Shown here in pieces: positions 22,135 through 27,503 of a stretch of 27,503 nt of DNA. Under the pieces are notes generated by a model. The model was not told the DNA's origin. It did no database searches and saw nothing but the letters and a program-made list of their open reading frames with translations. Origin of the DNA: Clostridia bacterium (GTDB taxonomy: Bacteria; Bacillota; Clostridia; Oscillospirales; Oscillospiraceae); assembly GCA_021153265.1 (NCBI GenBank), contig JAGKTU010000024.1, forward strand, positions 1 through 27,503, given 5' to 3'. Position 1 is the stretch's first letter. Each line of letters begins with the position of its first letter. The position numbers were made by a program, and so were the translations under genes.

Positions 22135-22952
22135 CTGTGTTCCTCTTTTCTTTTTGCCCGGTAGTTGACCCAGACGCCACTGTACAAAATGTTATCCAGC
22201 AGCGCCTTATCCTGCACCAGCGGCAGCATCTCATATTCCTGTGTACACTTGCCCATTTCCATGGTGAGGTATTCCTCCCACTTGGGCCAGTTTTCCTCCA
22301 TACCTATGGCGGTCCAAGGGTTATACTGCTTTTTTCGCACATCCCGGCGGTAGTCCACCGCTGCGTCCAGCAGGTAGATGAATCTGCCCAGAGCCATGCC
22401 AAGGTGCCGCAGGCGAGGCGACCAGTGGTCTTCGCGCACCACAAACAGCTCTGCCATCAACGTGCCAAAACAGGCGGCAGGCTCGTCGGGATTTTGGCAT
22501 CCGGCCTGTTCCAGCCGGGAAAGGTCATCAATGCAGATTCGGATGGCGGCGCACTGACGGGGGTAGGCCTTTTCGATGCGCTCCATGTGCCGTCCCAGTT
22601 CGTTACTCAGGATTTTCGAGGAGATTGTCCCCTCGTCGTGCCAGTCGTCGAGACAGTTATAGTATGCCAGCGCTACGTTCATATCCGCAGCATAGCGGAT
22701 ATAAGGGTTATCCACCCAGGGGCGCTTCTTGATGGGGTGCAGCAGGCAGGCGTTGGGGTGGCAGGTTTCCTCCGGCTCATACAGGCTCATGAGCAGCAGG
22801 GCGAGAAAGGCCATGTCATAACTTAAGCACAGAGCCGCAGTCTTGGAGGTCTGCTCCCGGATGCAGCGGCAGATGCCACAGTAAGCCGCGCCGTAGCGGT
22901 TTTTCTGTTCCTCGGTCAGCTCTTTTTGATGGACACTTACATAACCGAACAT
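22131..22952 (-). CDS. DUF5685 family protein with isoprenoid-synthase-like Asp motifs
   Basis: The 273-aa protein matches DUF5685, as I recall it, in its MFGYVxxxxxELxxxxxxRYxxxYCGICR start and a CHPNAC...HPIKK segment (about 64-76). The Cys and His there (C25, C28, C30, C64, C69, H72) suggest a metal site. Two further patterns resemble class I isoprenoid synthases: DDWHD at 102-106 (DDxxD) and D196, D200 and D204 in LLDAAVDYRRDVRKKQYNPW. The protein is mostly helical by composition. AGGGGGG lies a few bases before ATG and a promoter is visible upstream. It leads a two-gene operon with the DnaJ/TPR gene. No activity is established to my knowledge; the synthase resemblance is my own inference. 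Confidence 0.8.
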   Translation of the reverse strand: MFGYVSVHQKELTEEQKNRYGAAYCGICRCIREQTSKTAALCLSYDMAFLALLLMSLYEPEETCHPNACLLHPIKKRPWVDNPYIRYAADMNVALAYYNCLDDWHDEGTISSKILSNELGRHMERIEKAYPRQCAAIRICIDDLSRLEQAGCQNPDEPAACFGTLMAELFVVREDHWSPRLRHLGMALGRFIYLLDAAVDYRRDVRKKQYNPWTAIGMEENWPKWEEYLTMEMGKCTQEYEMLPLVQDKALLDNILYSGVWVNYRAKRKEEHR

Positions 22953-22972
22953 CCCAATCCCCCCTTTTCTGT

Positions 22973-23001
22973 ATTCTACAATACTATACAGTTATGAACA
23001 A
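22973..23001 (-). promoter_or_regulatory. promoter of the DUF5685-dnaJ-like operon
   Basis: On the - strand TTGTTC (23001-22996) and TAGAAT (22978-22973) are separated by 17 bases, 21 bases before the DUF5685 start. Confidence 0.6.
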
Positions 23002-23021
23002 GGCATAAACACAGGAATATT

Positions 23022-23852
23022 TTAGGATTTTGGGGCCGCCAGATACTGATTCAGCACGCCGCCGTAAAACAGGATGCTCAGACAGCAGTAAAGCCACAGC
23101 ATACTCAGCGCTACGGCGTACACGGAGCCGTAAACATTGGCATAGCCGGAAAAATTCTCCACATAAATAGAATACAGATCCGAAAAGATCAGCCAGCCGG
23201 TGGATGCCAGCAGACCGCCGGGGATGCTGTCCCAAAAACGGTTGGGTTTATCCGGCAGAGCCATGAACATCAGCGTGAACACCAGCGTCTGCAAAATGAG
23301 CAGCAGGAAAAACCGCAGGTCGATGATGTCCACCAAAAAGATCAGCACCGGATTGTCGATCATGGTGAGAAATCCGATCAGACTGCTGCCGAAGACGTGC
23401 AGACCAAGGGTAAGCAGCATAACTACCAGAAATGCGAAGGTGTACAGCAGACTGATGGCACGGGCGTAAAAATATCCCCGGCTCTCGGTGACGCCGTAGA
23501 CCGCGTTCAATCCCTGCAGCAGGCCGTGGATGCCCCGGCTGGCAGACCACAGCGCCGTCACCGCCGACACACCTACCACCGAAGCGGAGGCACTCTGATA
23601 GGTGCTGATGATCAGCTCCTGCGCCGTATCCCACAGGGCTTCCGGCAGGATGCTCCCCAGCAGCTCCAGTAGGTCGCCCACCTCCAAGCGGGTATAGCGC
23701 AGTAAGCTGAGCATCAAAAGCAACGCCGGAAACACCGACAAAACGATGAAAAAGCCTGCATTTGCCGCGTGAAGCGGTATTTTAAGAGCCGCCACGGAAC
23801 GAATCGTCCGGGCGGCTCTTGCGATGATGCCCCCTCTGGGTAAGTCCCCCAT
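23022..23852 (-). CDS. YihY/virulence factor BrkB family membrane protein
   Basis: The 276-aa protein has about six hydrophobic segments and the YihY/BrkB pattern: an AANAGFFIVLSVFPALL first helix, ALWSASRGIHGLLQGLNAVYG in the middle, and GSVYAVALSMLWLYCCLSILFYGGVLN at the end. This family was once misnamed RNase BN; its role is unsettled, with transport or cell-envelope functions proposed. I set the start at 23852 because AAGGAGGG lies five bases upstream; an earlier in-frame ATG at 23882 would include the ribosome site. It is 64 bases downstream of the peptidase gene on the same strand, with no strong hairpin between, so it may be co-transcribed. Confidence 0.9.
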   Translation of the reverse strand: MGDLPRGGIIARAARTIRSVAALKIPLHAANAGFFIVLSVFPALLLMLSLLRYTRLEVGDLLELLGSILPEALWDTAQELIISTYQSASASVVGVSAVTALWSASRGIHGLLQGLNAVYGVTESRGYFYARAISLLYTFAFLVVMLLTLGLHVFGSSLIGFLTMIDNPVLIFLVDIIDLRFFLLLILQTLVFTLMFMALPDKPNRFWDSIPGGLLASTGWLIFSDLYSIYVENFSGYANVYGSVYAVALSMLWLYCCLSILFYGGVLNQYLAAPKS

Positions 23853-23916
23853 GCAATCCCTCCTTATGGACAGTCTATGCAAATAATGGGGGAATCATCC
23901 CTTTCGGGCATCCTAT

Positions 23917-25587
23917 TTACTCTTCAAACAGGATCTCACGGAAAGTCTCTGCCACGGACTCGATGCGGCCATCGGCAAAGGGGCTGCCAAGGCCTGCGGC
24001 CTCCACAAAGGCCAGGAAATCTTCCTCCTCGGTGGCCAGCTGCTCCATGAACAGCGCAAGACCTGTGCCGGATTCTTCTGCCTCCATCTGGTAAAGCTGC
24101 ATGGCCGCATCGTTGCTGACCACATAGCTGAACACATAGCAGGGGCTGGTGAAGAAGTGGGGAATGCTCACAAACTGGCGTCCGTCCACACCCCATGCAT
24201 CGAAGCCATAGTCGCATCCAACCTCCTCAAACAGGTCGAACACCACATCCACCGTCAGTTCGTCGGGGTCCATGGCATAGATGCGCTGCTCGAAGTCCGC
24301 AAAAGCGGACTGCTCCACATAGACACACAGACTGCTTACCATCTGCTGTGTCTGCAGGCGCTCGGGGCCGTCCACATAGAACAGGCTCAGGTACTCCATG
24401 CCCTGAGAGAATACCTCTGCCACGTCCACGGTGGTGATGCCCACTTCCGAGATGTAATCGTTGCAGAAATGGCCGAATTCATGGGAGAAGGTCAGATAAT
24501 CCTGCTCCGTTCCGGTGGGATTGACAAAGACATACGGCTCTTCGTAGGTGATGAGGTAGACCTCGAAGGAGGAATTGAACTTATTGTCACTCTGGGTGAT
24601 ATCGTACAGGTGGTAGGTGGTCATAAACTCGAAGGCTTCCTGCACCCGGCCGCCCATGGCTCCCGCCAGTTCCTCCACATAGGCGTAGGTATCCTCCTCG
24701 TCCCGGCTGCGCAGCCGGACGTAGATGCCCTCGGTGTACATATCATAGTAAATCGGTGCCAGATGCTCCTGCACCTGCTTCAGATATGCCGCCTCCTGGG
24801 TGGGGGTGTAGTCCCGGTGATAGGTCTTCTCATAGGCGTACTCCGGGTAGCTGTCGTAGCCTGCGTAGGCGGCGATTTCCTGGCGCACCTGCACCAGATC
24901 CACATAGAGCTGGCACATCTTGGGGGCAAGTTCCCCATAGTATTCGGCGTATCCCATTTCATTGCCCTGAGCGGTCAGGTCGTAGTACTGGGCGATCAGG
25001 TCTGCCTCGCGCTCATTCAGGGCGGTGAAGGTATCGTCCCAGTAATTCTCGCCGTCGTAATCATCAAAGTAGCCCTCGCCGTAGTCTTCATCCTTTTCCA
25101 GCGTCTCGCGGTGGACAGAATCGGCAATGGCATACATCAGATCCTCCACATCGGCCTCCACATCGGCTGTGGCTCCCATGCAGAAATTATACTCCTCCGT
25201 CCAGTATTCGTCGGTCAGATCCTTGCTGTAGTAGATGTTGGCAAGGAAATAATTGGTGCAGAAATCATTGTACAGTTCGGAATAGGCATCCAAATCCGCC
25301 TCAAATATGGCAAAATCATCCTGAAGTACGGTCTCCATGCACTTTTCATGAGCCGCCGCAATGGCCTCCAGATCCGGACGGACATAGACCATGTCTTCGA
25401 AATCCGTGGGGATGAATTCCTCCTCAACGGGCTGGGTTTCTTCGGTGGGCCGGGTTTCTTCGGTGGGCTGCTTGTCCCCGGGATCCTTCCGGGCGGAATG
25501 GGTCCGTTGCTCGCAAGCGGTAAACAAACTCACCGTCATCAGCACTGCCAGCAGAAGCGCCAGCAGGCGAAATGCGTTGCTTTTCAT
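23917..25587 (-). CDS. M3-type zinc metallopeptidase lipoprotein
   Basis: The 556-aa precursor starts MKSNAFRLLALLLAVLMTVSLFTAC, described by its parts: a basic start, a hydrophobic core and lipobox FTAC with C25, so it should be a lipoprotein on the outer face of the membrane. A charged linker holds two TEETxP repeats. The zinc site is HEFGH (H369, E370, H373), with a third ligand likely E391 in AEVFSQGMEYL, which corresponds to VExPSQ in M3 oligopeptidases of the PepF type. A highly acidic Asp/Glu/Tyr-rich segment (about 160-190) is unusual. I chose the ATG at 25587, which follows GGGAGG and begins the signal peptide. Family M3 enzymes are mostly cytosolic, so an exported one is notable. 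It digests peptides; its substrate is unknown. Confidence 0.87.
   Translation of the reverse strand: MKSNAFRLLALLLAVLMTVSLFTACEQRTHSARKDPGDKQPTEETRPTEETQPVEEEFIPTDFEDMVYVRPDLEAIAAAHEKCMETVLQDDFAIFEADLDAYSELYNDFCTNYFLANIYYSKDLTDEYWTEEYNFCMGATADVEADVEDLMYAIADSVHRETLEKDEDYGEGYFDDYDGENYWDDTFTALNEREADLIAQYYDLTAQGNEMGYAEYYGELAPKMCQLYVDLVQVRQEIAAYAGYDSYPEYAYEKTYHRDYTPTQEAAYLKQVQEHLAPIYYDMYTEGIYVRLRSRDEEDTYAYVEELAGAMGGRVQEAFEFMTTYHLYDITQSDNKFNSSFEVYLITYEEPYVFVNPTGTEQDYLTFSHEFGHFCNDYISEVGITTVDVAEVFSQGMEYLSLFYVDGPERLQTQQMVSSLCVYVEQSAFADFEQRIYAMDPDELTVDVVFDLFEEVGCDYGFDAWGVDGRQFVSIPHFFTSPCYVFSYVVSNDAAMQLYQMEAEESGTGLALFMEQLATEEEDFLAFVEAAGLGSPFADGRIESVAETFREILFEE
25434..25468 (-). repeat. 18-bp tandem repeat in the peptidase linker
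   Basis: Two copies of GGGTTTCTTCGGTGGGC (25434-25450 and 25452-25468) have an 18-base period and encode two TEETxP units after the lipoprotein signal. Such in-frame repeats can vary linker length by slippage. Confidence 0.8.
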
Positions 25588-25619
25588 AAGTAAAAGGCAC
25601 CTCCCATTTTTTTGCAAAT

Positions 25620-25648
25620 ATGATAACATATTTCTCTCTTTTTTGCAA
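25620..25648 (-). promoter_or_regulatory. promoter of the M3 peptidase gene
   Basis: On the - strand TTGCAA (25648-25643) and TATCAT (25625-25620) are separated by 17 bases. It diverges from the MATE promoter just to its right. Confidence 0.65.
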
Positions 25649-25655
25649 TGTAGGG

Positions 25656-25684
25656 TTGCATCTATTGGGGATATCCACTATAAT
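25656..25684 (+). promoter_or_regulatory. promoter of the MATE transporter gene
   Basis: TTGCAT at 25656-25661 and a perfect TATAAT at 25679-25684 are separated by 17 bases. The -35 boxes of this promoter and the divergent peptidase promoter are only seven bases apart, so the two may compete or share a regulator. Confidence 0.75.
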
Positions 25685-25726
25685 ATAGAATAAGAATATA
25701 TGCGATTTTACCAAAGGAGGACTATC

Positions 25727-27094
25727 ATGCCGACCAACACTCTGCAAGAGAATAAAATGGGTGTCATGCCCATCGGCAAACTGCTCGTCAACATGGCGCT
25801 GCCCATCATCCTGTCCATGCTGGTACAGGCGCTGTACAATGTGGTGGACAGCATCTATGTTTCCCAAATCTCCGAAAGCGCCGTGGCTGCCCTGTCGCTG
25901 GCCTTCCCCGTCCAGAATCTGCTGATCGGCTTCGCCGTGGGCATCGGCGTGGGTGTCAACTCTCTGCTGAGCAAATCTCTGGGTATGCGCGACCAGGAAG
26001 CCGCCAACCGTACCGCCGGCAACGGTATGGTACTGATGATGATCGCATCCTTTGGCTTTATGCTCTTCGGCATTTTCGGCGTCAGACCCTTTTTCCAGGT
26101 CCAGTCCAATGTGGCGGAGACTGTGGAGGGCGGCATTGACTACTTAAGCATCTGCTGCATCTTCTCCATGGGTGTGTTTATGCAGGTGCTGTCCGAGCGG
26201 CTGCTCCAGTCCACGGGCCGGGCCATGCTGAGCATGGTCACCCAGGGCGTGGGCGCGATTTTGAACATCATTCTCGATCCCCTGTTTATCCACGGCTGGT
26301 GGATCATTCCCAAAATGGGCGTGGCAGGCGCCGCCATCGCCACCGTCATCGGCCAGTGGTGCGCCGCATTCTTGGGTCTGTACCTCAACGAAAAGCACAA
26401 TCCCGATGTCCGCTTCGGCAGAGCCTATGCCAAGCTGGAATGGCGCACCGTCAAGCCCATCCTCACCGTAGGCATCCCCTCGGTGGTGATGAACGGCATC
26501 GGCTCTATTATGACCTTCGGCATGAATCAGATCCTGCAGGGTTTCAATGAGACTGCCACCTCCGTGTTCGGCATCTATTTTAAGCTGCAGAGTTTCTTCT
26601 TTATGCCGCTGTTCGGCATCAACAACGCCACCATCTCCATCATCGCTTTCAATTACGGCGCGCGGAAGCCCCAGCGGATCGTCAAGACCCTGAAGCTGGC
26701 CTCCTGTGCCGCACTGAGCGTGATGATCATCGGCCTGCTGGCCTTCCAGTTCATCCCCGATGTGCTGCTGGGTATGTTCAATCCCACAGACGATTTTCTG
26801 GTGATGGGCCGGGCCGCCCTGCGGACCATCAGCTGGAGTTTCCCCATCGCCGCCGTTTGCATTTCTCTGGGCGCCAGCTTCCAGGCTTTGGGCAACGGCA
26901 TCTACTCCACCATCATCTCCCTTGGACGGCAATTGGTGGTGCTGCTGCCGGCAGCCTACCTGCTGAGCCTCACGGGCAACGTCAACCGGGTATGGTGGTC
27001 TTTCCCCATCGCAGAGCTGGCCAGCGCCCTGCTGACCCTGTTCTTCTTCCTGCGGATCTACCGGCAGAAGATCGATCCGCTATATCGTCAATAA
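25727..27094 (+). CDS. MATE family efflux transporter
   Basis: The 455-aa membrane protein has about 12 hydrophobic segments in two similar halves, as in MATE (multidrug and toxic compound extrusion) transporters. It starts MPIGKLLVNMALPIILSMLVQALYNVVDSIYV in outline, with the family-typical LPxxxSMLxQxLYNxVDxxxV pattern of the DinF/NorM-like group in Firmicutes. These use a Na+ or H+ gradient to export drugs or metabolites. I chose the ATG at 25727, six bases after AAAGGAGG, rather than an upstream ATG at 25700 that precedes the ribosome site. It is monocistronic as far as seen; 95 bases separate it from pgi, which has its own promoter. The substrate cannot be predicted. Confidence 0.93.
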   Translation: MPTNTLQENKMGVMPIGKLLVNMALPIILSMLVQALYNVVDSIYVSQISESAVAALSLAFPVQNLLIGFAVGIGVGVNSLLSKSLGMRDQEAANRTAGNGMVLMMIASFGFMLFGIFGVRPFFQVQSNVAETVEGGIDYLSICCIFSMGVFMQVLSERLLQSTGRAMLSMVTQGVGAILNIILDPLFIHGWWIIPKMGVAGAAIATVIGQWCAAFLGLYLNEKHNPDVRFGRAYAKLEWRTVKPILTVGIPSVVMNGIGSIMTFGMNQILQGFNETATSVFGIYFKLQSFFFMPLFGINNATISIIAFNYGARKPQRIVKTLKLASCAALSVMIIGLLAFQFIPDVLLGMFNPTDDFLVMGRAALRTISWSFPIAAVCISLGASFQALGNGIYSTIISLGRQLVVLLPAAYLLSLTGNVNRVWWSFPIAELASALLTLFFFLRIYRQKIDPLYRQ

Positions 27095-27121
27095 CAAAGC
27101 GCCGCGGCCCAAAAGTGGGGC

Positions 27122-27150
27122 TTGCGTTCCTTTGTATTTTATTGTAACAT
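27122..27150 (+). promoter_or_regulatory. promoter of pgi
   Basis: TTGCGT at 27122-27127 and TAACAT at 27145-27150 are separated by 17 bases. The start codon is 39 bases downstream. Confidence 0.6.
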
Positions 27151-27189
27151 AAAGCAAGATAAACAAAATTTGAAAGGATGTTTCAAAGA

Positions 27190-27503
27190 ATGATCAAAGT
27201 TGACATTTCTAATGTTTGGGGAGAGGCTTCTCTTTCCGACCTTCTGGCTCTGGAGGCCGAGGTCTCCGCTGCCCACAATACCGTCGTCGACGGCACCGGC
27301 GCCGGCAATGACTTCCTCGGCTGGCTGAATCTGCCCGTCACCGAACCCACCGAGGAGATGGTCCGCATCATGGACGCTGCCAAGCGCATCCGTGAAAGCA
27401 GCGACGTGCTGGTGGTCATCGGCATCGGCGGTTCCTATCTGGGCCCCCGCGCCGCCATCGAGCTGCTGCAGGGCGCTAACCACAACATCGGCAAGGGCAA
27501 GGG
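27190..27503 (+). CDS. pgi: glucose-6-phosphate isomerase, N-terminal part (runs off the window)
   Basis: The first 104 codons encode the start of phosphoglucose isomerase, which interconverts glucose 6-phosphate and fructose 6-phosphate in glycolysis and gluconeogenesis. The clear signature is VVIGIGGSYLGPRAAIELL at about residues 77-95, part of the sugar-phosphate-binding SIS fold. AAAGGATG at 27173-27180 is nine bases before ATG. The frame stays open to the end of the window, so the gene is partial because the window ends and not because it is broken. Confidence 0.93.
   Translation, partial: MIKVDISNVWGEASLSDLLALEAEVSAAHNTVVDGTGAGNDFLGWLNLPVTEPTEEMVRIMDAAKRIRESSDVLVVIGIGGSYLGPRAAIELLQGANHNIGKGK

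Noticed and set aside
23890..23916. Hairpin after the M3 peptidase gene (CCC-GAAA-GGG on the - strand)
   Set aside because: The stem is very short and has no T run, so it is not a convincing terminator.
24157..25593. A 478-codon + strand frame opposite the M3 peptidase gene
   Set aside because: The - strand product has a signal peptide and a HEFGH zinc site; the opposite frame has no recognised motif.
26144..26932. Long antisense frame in the MATE gene
   Set aside because: The sense product is a typical MATE transporter; the antisense product is Gly/Asp/His-rich, as expected from complemented hydrophobic codons.
27095..27121. Terminator between the MATE gene and pgi
   Set aside because: GC-rich sequence with a possible GCCC/GGGC pairing is present, but the stem is only about four bases and no T run follows directly.

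Overview
The window looks like chromosome from a Gram-positive Clostridia, most likely a gut Oscillospirales-type organism, carrying the right-hand part of an integrated mobilizable element. The placement is inference. It rests on strong Firmicutes-type Shine-Dalgarno sites, a T-box leader before metG, hemZ, an RqcP-like S4 protein, a SpoVB/MurJ-type flippase, a single bifunctional Rel, ECF-type vitamin uptake and GC-rich coding sequence. No rRNA, tRNA or CRISPR array was seen.

Region 1 (1 to about 5,000) is a mobile element, visibly less GC-rich than the rest. In order it encodes a CHC2 zinc-finger primase-like protein, a P4/D5-type replication helicase, a 61-aa basic Cys protein, a MobV-type relaxase, a Tn916-type excisionase and a Tn916-type tyrosine integrase. 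Copies of GTAGTAAA and its complement flank the integrase gene and look like arm-type integrase sites. The right border should lie between about 4,950 and 5,067. The left end is outside the window.

Region 2 (5,068-9,262): a low-molecular-weight tyrosine phosphatase overlapping a Cys-rich DUF2284 gene; then a methionine T-box leader and metG, closed by a hairpin; then a single amidohydrolase gene with its own terminator.

Region 3 (9,286-20,102, all + strand) is a long housekeeping run: recJ, rel, a 75-aa membrane protein, dtd, an MBL-fold hydrolase, hemZ, an MtaD-like deaminase, a lipid-linked oligosaccharide-type flippase, then hup and rqcP from a separate promoter. Short gaps and overlaps suggest co-transcription up to the flippase, interrupted by one copy of an intergenic hairpin repeat after the MBL gene.

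Region 4 (20,109-21,411, - strand) is a cobalamin-riboswitch unit. A promoter and B12 aptamer precede a membrane-anchored DUF4430 protein and an ECF S component, which together suggest cobalamin capture and uptake.

Region 5 (21,435-25,648, - strand): a second copy of the hairpin repeat; a DnaJ/TPR protein with a Cys-rich hydrophobic tail, translationally coupled to a DUF5685 gene bearing isoprenoid-synthase-like Asp motifs; a YihY/BrkB membrane protein; and an M3-type metallopeptidase lipoprotein.

Region 6 (25,656-27,503, + strand): a MATE transporter divergent from the peptidase gene, and the first 314 bases of pgi.

The most interesting items are the riboswitch-controlled DUF4430/ECF pair, the DnaJ-DUF5685 pair, and the two-copy hairpin repeat with identical arms and a variable centre.
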